From NCBI GenBank assembly GCA_964439135.1, contig CAYTNN010000043.1:1-26028 (forward strand): DNA of 26,028 nucleotides, in the 5' to 3' direction. A model generated the notes under the pieces. That model worked only from the letters and a program-made list of their open reading frames with translations. It searched no databases and had not been told where the DNA came from. Within the stretch, counting starts at the first letter, position 1. The number at the start of each line of letters is the position of its first letter. This DNA is from JAFGPJ01 sp964439135. Lineage in GTDB: Bacteria > Planctomycetota > Phycisphaerae > Sedimentisphaerales > Anaerobacaceae. The translations under genes and the position numbers were made by a program. Shown here in pieces: positions 16,428 to 24,205 of this stretch.

Positions 16428-17664
16428 CGCCGGAGTCTCCTGCCTGCGGTTGTTCGGTCTTGTCCTTGTCACGGCCCAGAGCGCCTGAGCCGCCGGTGAG
16501 TTTGTCTAAAATATCGTCTCTGACTTTCTCCTGCCGTTCAGTTGGTGATTCGACCGGTTCGGTTTTGATTTTTTCTGTGGAAACGGCTTTGGATTCGGAC
16601 GGCTCAACCGAACTGGTCAATTTGCTCAACAACTGTTCATCGGCTTTCGGCCTGGCACTTTCGGCGGCGGCGACTTTCTCCGTTGCCGGAATATCTCCGG
16701 ACGCCTGCTTCGATACCGGCGCCGATACAAGTTTATCGAGTATGCTTTCCACTTCCTCGTGCTGAGTCAGGAAATCGCCGATTTTGGTCGTACTGACCGC
16801 CCCACTCGTAGGCTGGGCCTGCTGCTGGGCGGCTGTGACCGTCCTGATAAAAAATGTTTCGAGTTTGTCCATCGGGGAAGTGACCTCGCACTCGGCATTT
16901 TCGTCACGAACAATCTGTTTGATCTTCTCGACAGCCGTATCGCTGATGGCATCGGTAGTGATTTGCCTCTTGTTTGTCTGCTGTAAAAGCTCCTTGACAT
17001 GGCCCTGGGTCTGTATTTTTCCGCCGTACATAATCGCTATTCTGTCGCATACGTCCTCGACATCCGCGAGCAGGTGACTGCACAGCAGGATTGTCTTGCC
17101 TCGCTCGGCGAGCTTCAGGACTAAATCCTTGATTTGCCTTGTTCCGATGGGATCGAGCCCTGTTGTCGGCTCATCCAATATCAATAAGTCGGGGTCGTTA
17201 ATCAGCGCCTGCGCCAGGCCGATTCGGCGTGCCATACCTTTCGAAAACGTTCCGACGGCCCTGTTCGCGACGGCTTTGAGCCCGACCATGTCGAGCAGTG
17301 CCTCGATACGCATCTTCCGCACCTTCGTCGGCAGGCCGAACAATCTGCCATAGAAATCAAGAGTCTCACGGGCGTTCAGATAACGGTAGAGATAGGACTC
17401 CTCGGGTAAAAAACCGATTCTGCAGTTGATTTTGGGATCCGAACCGTCACCGCCCAGAAGTAAGGCCTTGCCCTTTGTCGGGTAAAGCAGGCCCAGCAGC
17501 ATTTTCAGGGTCGTGGTTTTGCCCGAGCCGTTTGGGCCTAAAAGCCCGTACACTTCGTTGGGACGGACCTGCAGGTCCAGGTTATCGACAGCGTAGACTT
17601 TGGTCCGGCCCCACCAGTCGGAAAAAATCTTGGTCAAAGAGAAAGTTTCAATAGCGTATTCCAT
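16420..17664 (-). CDS. ABC-2 type transporter ATP-binding protein with disordered tail
   Basis: This nucleotide-binding subunit powers the adjacent permease. The 414 residues contain a normal ABC domain up to about 225: Walker A GPNGSGKTT at 43-51, Q-loop region FLPEES at 85-90 (with E where Q is usual), signature TFSKGMARRIGL at 139-150, Walker B LLILDEPTTGLDP at 160-172 and switch histidine in LLCSH at 193-197. The rest, about 190 residues, is unusual. After a short DUF4162-like region (about 230-275), a Ser/Pro/Glu/Lys/Ala-rich, probably disordered tail carries three similar helical motifs: SILDKLV at 307-313, QLLSKLT at 344-350 and DILDKLT at 384-390. They are spaced about 37-40 residues apart. 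The ribosome site before ATG 17664 is poor. Confidence 0.92.
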   Translation of the reverse strand: MEYAIETFSLTKIFSDWWGRTKVYAVDNLDLQVRPNEVYGLLGPNGSGKTTTLKMLLGLLYPTKGKALLLGGDGSDPKINCRIGFLPEESYLYRYLNARETLDFYGRLFGLPTKVRKMRIEALLDMVGLKAVANRAVGTFSKGMARRIGLAQALINDPDLLILDEPTTGLDPIGTRQIKDLVLKLAERGKTILLCSHLLADVEDVCDRIAIMYGGKIQTQGHVKELLQQTNKRQITTDAISDTAVEKIKQIVRDENAECEVTSPMDKLETFFIRTVTAAQQQAQPTSGAVSTTKIGDFLTQHEEVESILDKLVSAPVSKQASGDIPATEKVAAAESARPKADEQLLSKLTSSVEPSESKAVSTEKIKTEPVESPTERQEKVRDDILDKLTGGSGALGRDKDKTEQPQAGDSGDA

Positions 17665-17720
17665 CGTTTCGTGTCTCGTATCTCCTCAAGAGTGTCTTGT
17701 TTCGCTCGATGTCTGCGGCG

Positions 17721-19652
17721 CTATACTTGAGGTCCGTGGTCGAGCTCCTCTCCATAGCGCACAAGTCGAGCACTATTGAAAACGACGATCAATGAGCCGA
17801 CAAAATGCAGAACCGCGGCGTAGGGCGCCGTTAGCCATGCCGCCGCCCCTGCGGCAATCCCCAGAACAATAAAGATAATTCCAAAGCCGAGATTTTGATA
17901 AATTACTCTTCCGGTTTTTTTCGAAAGCCGGACGAGGAAAGGCAGTCTCGTCAGGTCGTCGCTCATCAGTGCGATTGAAGCGGAATTGATTGCTACGTCA
18001 CTTCCGGCGGCTCCCATCGCGATGCCCAGGTCCCCTGCCGCCAAAGCGGGCGCATCGTTGATGCCGTCACCGACAACCACAACAGTGTGTCCGTCTTTCT
18101 TAATTTGCTCTACAATCGCCAGTTTGTCCTGTGGCAAACAGTGTGCTTTGAAGTCGGTGCAAGCCAGCTCGGCGGCGACTCTGCTGGCAACCTCGCTGCG
18201 GTCGCCCGTCAGCATCGTAACTCTTTTGACGCCGATATCGAGCAGTTCCCTGACGGCCTGCTTGGCTTCGGGCCTGGTTTTGTCCTGCAGGCCGATCCAG
18301 CCGATGCACTTGGAATCCTTCGCCACATAAAGCGTGCTGAAGCCCTGTTCCTCAAGAAGAGCCGGGTCGGAAATATTGCTGGTATCTATATTGTTTTCTT
18401 TCAGGAAGGTATCCCTGCCGACCATGATTTTTGCCGAATTAATTGTTGCCGTGACTCCTTTTCCAGGCGTCTCTTCGAAATTTTCTGTCGCCGGCAGTGA
18501 AAGATTCGCCTCCCTGGCGACCTCGCGTAATGCTCTTGCGGCCGGGTGTTTGCTCATCTGCTCGGCTGAGGCTGCTTCTGCCAGTAATTCGCCCGGTTCA
18601 ACGCCCTCTGCGGGAGTCAGTTTGGTCACGTAGAGCCGGCCGGTCGTGACCGTACCTGTCTTGTCGAAAACCATTGCCGTGATTTTACCTGCAATCTCAA
18701 GGTCGGCGACATTTTTTATCAGAATACCGAGGCGGGCGGAGGCCGAAATCGCCGCGACCATCGCTGTCGGCGTTGCTAAAATCAGTGCACAGGGGCACGA
18801 GACAACAAGGATTGTAATAGCCCGGTCCATATCGCGGGTGAAAAACAGAACGATCCCGGCAATCATCAGGATTGTCGGTGTGTACCACTTCACATAGCGG
18901 TCGATGATCCGCATAATCGGGATTTTTGTCTGCTCGGCCTGGATGATCAGCGATTGAACCTTGCCGAGGGTCGTATCTTTGCCGGCCTTGGTCACGGTAA
19001 TATCCAGCACGCCTGTAAGGTTATTTGTGCCGGCAAAAACCTGCATCCCCGGCACCTTATCTACGGGCAGCGATTCGCCCGTAATCGTTGCTTCATTGAC
19101 GGAACTGAGACCTTTCGCAACTTCTCCGTCGGCGGGGATATTGTCGCCCGGCCGGACACGCACGCAATCGCCGGTCTTCAGGCTGCTGACTTTTACTTCC
19201 TTTTCGCTGCTCTGCCCATCGATGAGATTTGCTATGGTGGGTGTCAGCTTTATGAGCGATTCTATCGATGCGCGGGCGCCGAGGGCGGTGCGCGTTTCAA
19301 TCAGCTCGCTGACAAGCATAAAGAAAGCAACGATGCCCGCCGTGGCATATTCCTGTGTCGCGAAGGCCGCAATGATGGCCAGGGCTACCAGCTCATCCAT
19401 GTGTGCTTCTCTGCGTATGAGGCTCTCGATGGCGTGCAGGACAATCGGGGCGCCAAGCAGGATTGCACCGGCCATTGCCAAAAACACAGTGTTGAAATCG
19501 CCGGCGCCGTAAATGTACTTTGCTATCCCGCTGTTAATCAGAAGCACTCCGCCGGCAAGGGTCCCAAGAAGGGCCATGCTGACGCGAATTTGTTTACCGT
19601 GCGTGTGTTCGGCGGCAATGTCGTCCTTAAAATGTAGATGATCATGGGCCAT
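17721..19652 (-). CDS. P1B-type heavy-metal translocating ATPase
   Basis: This is an ATP-driven metal cation pump of the inner membrane. The 643 residues show TGES at 191-194 (actuator), CPC at 286-288 in the ion-path helix (SCPCALILATPT), DKTGT at 330-334 with phosphorylated D330, SKHP with H369 (P1B nucleotide-binding mark) and GDGINDAPAL. There is no N-terminal ferredoxin-like metal-binding domain. Instead the first 20 residues hold five histidines (H3, H5, H7, H16, H18). Two features blur the metal assignment. The penultimate helix lacks the lysine typical of Zn/Cd pumps and the YN of Cu pumps. The last helix reads HFVGSLIVVFNSARL, without the acidic residue of ZntA-like pumps or the MSS of CopA. 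It lies 40 bases after hflK and 56 before the ABC ATPase gene. Confidence 0.93.
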   Translation of the reverse strand: MAHDHLHFKDDIAAEHTHGKQIRVSMALLGTLAGGVLLINSGIAKYIYGAGDFNTVFLAMAGAILLGAPIVLHAIESLIRREAHMDELVALAIIAAFATQEYATAGIVAFFMLVSELIETRTALGARASIESLIKLTPTIANLIDGQSSEKEVKVSSLKTGDCVRVRPGDNIPADGEVAKGLSSVNEATITGESLPVDKVPGMQVFAGTNNLTGVLDITVTKAGKDTTLGKVQSLIIQAEQTKIPIMRIIDRYVKWYTPTILMIAGIVLFFTRDMDRAITILVVSCPCALILATPTAMVAAISASARLGILIKNVADLEIAGKITAMVFDKTGTVTTGRLYVTKLTPAEGVEPGELLAEAASAEQMSKHPAARALREVAREANLSLPATENFEETPGKGVTATINSAKIMVGRDTFLKENNIDTSNISDPALLEEQGFSTLYVAKDSKCIGWIGLQDKTRPEAKQAVRELLDIGVKRVTMLTGDRSEVASRVAAELACTDFKAHCLPQDKLAIVEQIKKDGHTVVVVGDGINDAPALAAGDLGIAMGAAGSDVAINSASIALMSDDLTRLPFLVRLSKKTGRVIYQNLGFGIIFIVLGIAAGAAAWLTAPYAAVLHFVGSLIVVFNSARLVRYGEELDHGPQV

Positions 19653-19692
19653 AATTTTGTCTCTTGTTTCTCGTGTCCTATTCCATAGTGGA

Positions 19693-21012
19693 TCAGCGAT
19701 TAGCTGTTTGTTGGTTTTGCCCTTCTGTTTGCTCCTTGCTCCTTTTCGGCTTTAATTTCGGATCTCTGTTCAGGAGCACTCTAATCTGTGTTCCTTTTGA
19801 TCCTTTGGTAGTCTGAACCACGAATTTCTCATCTGCGTTGTTCAGGATTTGCTCTATGGCGTCCAGATAGATTTTTTGAAGAACGAGCTTTGGTCTCTGC
19901 CTGTATTCGGGCAGAATGCTCTCAAAATAGTCGGCATTGGCTCTTGCACGCTCGACAACCTCTGTTCGATAGGTTCGTGCATCGGCAATTTTCTCCCGGG
20001 CCTTACCGGCCAACTGTGACCAAAGCAACTCTCTGTTCTGTTCGTCAATGGATTCATTGTGCAAGCTGGCAAACAATTCTTCGGCAACGGGACCGGCGGA
20101 CTCGTTGAGGGTGTTTGCAGCGTATGTTCTTGCATTTGTGATCTCAGTCTCGCTTTCCTGGCTTGCCCTGGTAGAAGCCTCGAATGCTTTTTTGACCTGC
20201 CGGGGACATTCGCTGTTGGTCAACTGGACAGAAACTACCTTTACGCCGCTTTCTATCTTGTCTAACTTTTCCTGCAGCAGCCTTTTGACGTGTTTCGGCA
20301 TTCTGTCCTGGCTGGAAATCGCCTCATCGATTGTATAATTGACCATTGCTGTCACGACGCTGCCATCTAACATATCTTTCAAAAGCGGCGTTATGCTTTC
20401 TGTGATCACATTGAAGTAAATATCGCCGGGTTTGATATCTTCGATATAAGTATTTATGAAGAACCGTTCAGGGTCATCGATCTGATAGGTTAGCTGCCAC
20501 TTGGAATGAACAATATTGTAATCGCTGCCGGCAAAACTTCCAATCGATTCGTTTTGGTTCTCACCTCGGGTTATGCAATAGCCGTCACGCAACGGATTTA
20601 AGGGTTGGCCGGGACGAACCGGACGCATTTTTCCGGAAAGTATTTCTGATTGTGTCTGAAAATACCAAAATGAGTCGATGGGCAAATTAACCTGGGTCTC
20701 TACCGGAATCTTTACAATTTCGTCGATTGGATAAGGGAATATCCAGTGCAGTCCGGGGCCGAGAAGTCTCTTTTCGCCCAAACCACGAATCTTACCGAAT
20801 CGCAGGACGAGCGCCTGCTCATTAGAATCGACAGTCTTGATTCCTGAAGCCAGGAAAGCAACGACCAGCACGATCATTATCACTTTCAGGATAACGAAAC
20901 TGATCTGGAGTGCTTCAGAAAGGCTTCTTCCGGCGGCGTCAAGTTCATTTACAGCCAGCTCTTCGGTAGCTGGAACGCCCAAGTCCTTATTATCTTTTTT
21001 TTGTTCTTTCAT
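19693..21012 (-). CDS. hflK: HflK-like SPFH/band-7 membrane protein
   Basis: HflK and HflC form a large ring or cage in the inner membrane that in E. coli encloses and modulates the FtsH protease. The 439 residues have a cytoplasmic N-terminal tail (1-35), one membrane segment at about 38-58 and an SPFH domain starting TVDSNEQALVLRFGKI. Other marks are GPGLHWIFPYPIDEIVKIP, NIVHSKWQLTYQIDDP and VVSVQLTNSECPRQVKKAFE, then a long helical segment rich in Ala/Glu/Arg and a basic Gln-rich tail. The segment LSGKMRPVRPGQPLNPLRDGY appears to be a small insertion compared with E. coli HflK. It is third in a row of three SPFH genes, 18 bases after hflC. No ftsH gene is in the window. No clear ribosome site precedes the ATG. 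Confidence 0.87.
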   Translation of the reverse strand: MKEQKKDNKDLGVPATEELAVNELDAAGRSLSEALQISFVILKVIMIVLVVAFLASGIKTVDSNEQALVLRFGKIRGLGEKRLLGPGLHWIFPYPIDEIVKIPVETQVNLPIDSFWYFQTQSEILSGKMRPVRPGQPLNPLRDGYCITRGENQNESIGSFAGSDYNIVHSKWQLTYQIDDPERFFINTYIEDIKPGDIYFNVITESITPLLKDMLDGSVVTAMVNYTIDEAISSQDRMPKHVKRLLQEKLDKIESGVKVVSVQLTNSECPRQVKKAFEASTRASQESETEITNARTYAANTLNESAGPVAEELFASLHNESIDEQNRELLWSQLAGKAREKIADARTYRTEVVERARANADYFESILPEYRQRPKLVLQKIYLDAIEQILNNADEKFVVQTTKGSKGTQIRVLLNRDPKLKPKRSKEQTEGQNQQTANR

Positions 21013-21030
21013 AATTTTAGTTATTCTAAG

Positions 21031-21954
21031 TTACTTTCCCGATTCGTTTGGTTCGGTCGGTTTAAGCTCGGGCAAACCTTTCAATAACTCAAAAGGTCTC
21101 ATATCGGTTGGTGTGACAAATGTAGTTCTTTTCTCAAGTATTTTCTGAAGTGCTTCAATATCTCGCAGTAGCATTGCAAGCTCGGGATCGGCTTCGAGCT
21201 TTTCATAATGTTTTGCGGCTTCGGCGTCCCCTTTGCCTCGAATGGCCATTGCTCTTGCTTCGGCGGCAGTAATAAGTTCTTCCGCTTTCGATTTGGCATC
21301 CGTCTCTATTTTAATTGCTTCTCCCTTTCCCTGCGAAGTGATTACTTCGGCTCTACGGTTGCGCTCAGCCCGCATGCGATCAAAGACCTCTTTGCTGACC
21401 TCCTCGCTGACTTTGAGCTGTTTGATGCCAAGAGCAATAATTTCAATCCCACACTTGACATCAGCAATATCTTTCTGGAGGGTTTTAAGCATCTCGTTTT
21501 GGATTTCTTCAAACGCTATTTTTGACTGGTCGCTGTTTACGAATTCGGAAAAATAATGGCGGCCAATCACATTGTTCTGAGTGTTGCGGATCCGGCTGTG
21601 TAACAACTCACTTTGAGCTCTTTTTACCGTCTTGGTGGCATTAAAGAATTCCAACGGCCTGGCGATTTTCCAGACCACATATGTGCTGACAATAATTGGG
21701 TCGCCACCCGCCGTAGTTGTCTCTTCGCTTTCAACCTCGTAAGTCCGCATGCGGGAGTCAAATCTGTGAATTTGCTGGATTGGGAAGGGCCATTTGAAGT
21801 ACCAGCCCGGCTTGGTAATCTCGTCTTCGATCGTGGCCTCACCGAATGTTGTTTTCAGGCAGGATTCTGTCTCTCTAACCTGGAACGAGATCAGGTAAAG
21901 GCTCAGCGTGATAATAATCAGTATGACGAAGATTGCAATGGCTATGTTTTTCAT
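21031..21954 (-). CDS. hflC: HflC-like SPFH/band-7 membrane protein
   Basis: This is the second SPFH protein of the set and the expected partner of HflK. The 307 residues have an N-terminal membrane segment (about 4-23) and an SPFH core with TESCLKTTFGEA, PGWYFKWPFPIQQIHRFDSRM, VVWKIARPLEFFNA and a C-terminal GIEIIALGIKQLKVSEEV. A long charged helix follows, with RAERNRRAEVITSQGKGEA and the AEARAMAIRGKGDAEAAKHYE segment typical of HflC. The length is close to E. coli HflC. Its ATG overlaps the stop of the upstream polytopic SPFH gene (ATGA), and purine-rich GAGGAGAG precedes it, so the two are probably translationally coupled. The main body is predicted to be extracytoplasmic. Confidence 0.9.
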   Translation of the reverse strand: MKNIAIAIFVILIIITLSLYLISFQVRETESCLKTTFGEATIEDEITKPGWYFKWPFPIQQIHRFDSRMRTYEVESEETTTAGGDPIIVSTYVVWKIARPLEFFNATKTVKRAQSELLHSRIRNTQNNVIGRHYFSEFVNSDQSKIAFEEIQNEMLKTLQKDIADVKCGIEIIALGIKQLKVSEEVSKEVFDRMRAERNRRAEVITSQGKGEAIKIETDAKSKAEELITAAEARAMAIRGKGDAEAAKHYEKLEADPELAMLLRDIEALQKILEKRTTFVTPTDMRPFELLKGLPELKPTEPNESGK

Positions 21955-24017
21955 TGTTCTCTGCTCTCCTCTATGGCGCCCGTCTCATAGATACTGGGCG
22001 CCAGTTTTTCCTGGAGGTCTATAATTGTAATCTGAGTATCGTTCTGGTCGGCTACGACCACGTATTTACGTATGTCGTCGAGTGCCTCCTCGAGCATCGA
22101 TAATCTCTGCTCCTGGAGATAAATTTCCGGTGCGGCCCTGTAGGCTTTCAACTGCTCGGCGAATCGATCACCGGTCGCCCTGGCAAGTATTTCCTTTTTG
22201 AAAGCGTAGCTCTGTGACTCTCTCAATGTTTTAAAGATGTTACCCTTCGCCTCTTCAAAGCTATGATCCAGTTGCTTTGCAAGCCTTTCTATGTCTTCCA
22301 GTGAGTCTGTATCTTCGGCCTGCTGGTATTTCAACCAAAGCTCGTACAGCTTTTCGGTCTTATCCACGGAACCGACTATGGGCCCTAAGGTCTTATTTCG
22401 CTCGGCCTGAGCGTTAAGAATAAGCGCCTGCTTTTTTTGAACGGCTCCAATCACCTTTTGATAGTCTGCTGCAACTTCCGGCGGAGGATGAATACCCTGC
22501 AATCCGACGAACACAACCTCAATACCCAGATCCTGCTCGTTGACGGCGTTCTGAATTCTTTCGGTAAGTATCCTGCCGGCTCTGGCCCGCCCGGTTCCAA
22601 GCAAGTTGTCTTCGTTATCTTGTTGGTCGCCGGTTTCTATCTTTGCACTCGCTGCGAACTTTGTCAGCTCACGATAGCAAATGGATTCGAGCAGTTTCAC
22701 CGGCTCGTTATGATTATAGATATAGGAGTACAAATCCTTTATTCTGTATTGAACGGGCACGGCAGCAATAACAAGACTTACCGGCACAGTTCCGGCCATT
22801 GATCCCGTGCCGATTTGTTCACTGGCAACCAGCAACTGGTATTCTTCCTCGTAATGTTTTTCGCCCCACAGAAGAGGCTTGCGCTCCACTTCGCCCGTTT
22901 TCGGATCAACCTTAGGGACGAAACCGACACTGATTTCCGAGATCATTTTCGTGGGGTATTTATAGGCAATATCGATCGGCCAGGGCCATTTAAAGGCCAA
23001 ACCCGAATCGACAATCCTGACTTCGCCTGCTTTGTTTAAGGGATTGCCGAGATGCTCTATTATTGCCTGTTCATCGGGTTCAACCACAACAACACAGCTA
23101 AATAGATAGAGCGTTACGGCACCAAAAAGGATTAAAGGAACTATCGCCTGTTCGAGCAGTTTATAAAACCATGTTTGAGATGCTTTGAAGCCGAACTGGT
23201 AGTCAATGGCATCCGCGGCGCTGCGCAGGATACCGCCCGGCTCATTGATCACTCCCAATAGTCTGCTGTCGAAAGCGCTTCTGCTGTATCGGCCCTTCAG
23301 TCTTGGACGATATATGTCCATTATGAGATTCAGTGCAGTTTCGACGCCAAGGAGAACAAGCAGGGCCGGAATAACCATTGCTATTACGTTTACCGGAGTA
23401 TGGAAATTGAACAGGTAAACCAGTGCAAGTATCACGGCCAAAGCAAAGCACAAGACCGCCACGCCGAGCAGGGAGCTGCCGCCGGCCCTGAGCGGTTTCC
23501 ACTCCGGCTGGGCCGACATGCCCGTAGCGTAGCGTGAAATTAAGAAGCTGATAAATGCAATGGCCATCATGCAAATTCCACAGAGCAGGGGCTGTTTCAG
23601 CTCGTTCTCTGCTGCTGCGCCGACGGCGTTTAATAAATATAGACCGATACCTATTTGGAAGACGGCAATAAGTGCTGAAAATATGGGAATGAACCATTTT
23701 TCGAATATCTCAAGCCTGCGCTGGGCGGCGGAAAATAAAGTGGCGCGTTCGCTGCCAGCTTGAAAGATTGCTGAAGATTCCCTGTCCCTGACTAATTGGC
23801 CGGCATCGAGTTTTTCCTGCTCGGCCAGGGATCGCTGGTAGAACTGCAAGCATAAGACGAACCAGATAAAAGCGACTGAAAGGATCAGCCAGCTAATCGC
23901 TGAGACTGCGAAAAAACCGCTCCACCGACCTAAGAAGAAAGTAATGCCGAAAAATATGATGCTAAGAATCAAAGATACCAAGGCTACGTGTATGGGGCGT
24001 TTGGATGATACTGTCAT
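21951..24017 (-). CDS. polytopic SPFH/band-7 protein (HflK-related)
   Basis: This is an SPFH protein fused to an extended membrane region. The 688 residues contain seven likely membrane segments at about 9-29, 36-58, 108-130, 143-161, 178-201, 208-228 and 291-312. An SPFH domain starts at VVVVEPDEQAIIEHLG, with GLAFKWPWPIDIAYKYPTKM at 339-358. Next come VQYRIKDLYSYIYN and GLQGIHPPPEVAADYQKVIGA, which parallels the HflK C-terminal SPFH region, and then about 170 residues of predicted coiled coil. E. coli HflK has one membrane segment, so the first 290 residues are an addition. It is the first gene of a three-SPFH set and overlaps hflC by 4 bases. A third partner in an HflKC-like cage is a reasonable inference; the function is not established here. 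Confidence 0.82.
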   Translation of the reverse strand: MTVSSKRPIHVALVSLILSIIFFGITFFLGRWSGFFAVSAISWLILSVAFIWFVLCLQFYQRSLAEQEKLDAGQLVRDRESSAIFQAGSERATLFSAAQRRLEIFEKWFIPIFSALIAVFQIGIGLYLLNAVGAAAENELKQPLLCGICMMAIAFISFLISRYATGMSAQPEWKPLRAGGSSLLGVAVLCFALAVILALVYLFNFHTPVNVIAMVIPALLVLLGVETALNLIMDIYRPRLKGRYSRSAFDSRLLGVINEPGGILRSAADAIDYQFGFKASQTWFYKLLEQAIVPLILFGAVTLYLFSCVVVVEPDEQAIIEHLGNPLNKAGEVRIVDSGLAFKWPWPIDIAYKYPTKMISEISVGFVPKVDPKTGEVERKPLLWGEKHYEEEYQLLVASEQIGTGSMAGTVPVSLVIAAVPVQYRIKDLYSYIYNHNEPVKLLESICYRELTKFAASAKIETGDQQDNEDNLLGTGRARAGRILTERIQNAVNEQDLGIEVVFVGLQGIHPPPEVAADYQKVIGAVQKKQALILNAQAERNKTLGPIVGSVDKTEKLYELWLKYQQAEDTDSLEDIERLAKQLDHSFEEAKGNIFKTLRESQSYAFKKEILARATGDRFAEQLKAYRAAPEIYLQEQRLSMLEEALDDIRKYVVVADQNDTQITIIDLQEKLAPSIYETGAIEESREQ

Positions 24018-24205
24018 TTTATATCCCGGTATTCCAGTTTGAACAAAAAATTTCTAACAGAGTATTCAATATATGTCTTATCCGAATTCAAAAAGTAATA
24101 AGTTGCGTAGTATATCAACAAATGTTATTTTAGTACAGGGACAATTGTTAAAAATTTTAAGCCCTTATCTTAAAGAGCATGGGTGCCGCGAGTCGGAACT
24201 GAAAG
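24018..24205. promoter_or_regulatory. divergent intergenic region, start of SPFH block and permease
   Basis: This AT-rich 188-base gap separates the minus-strand SPFH block from the plus-strand permease and must hold promoters for both unless they are read from farther away. A weak plus-strand candidate is TTGCGT (24103-24108), a 17-base spacer and TATTTT (24126-24131). On the minus strand no pair with good consensus on both boxes was found. No clear palindromic operator was seen. Confidence 0.4.

Noticed and set aside
18954..19637. 227-residue plus-strand frame inside the P-type ATPase gene
   Set aside because: It is antisense to conserved actuator and membrane helices. Its cysteine- and histidine-rich composition is a by-product of the opposite strand.
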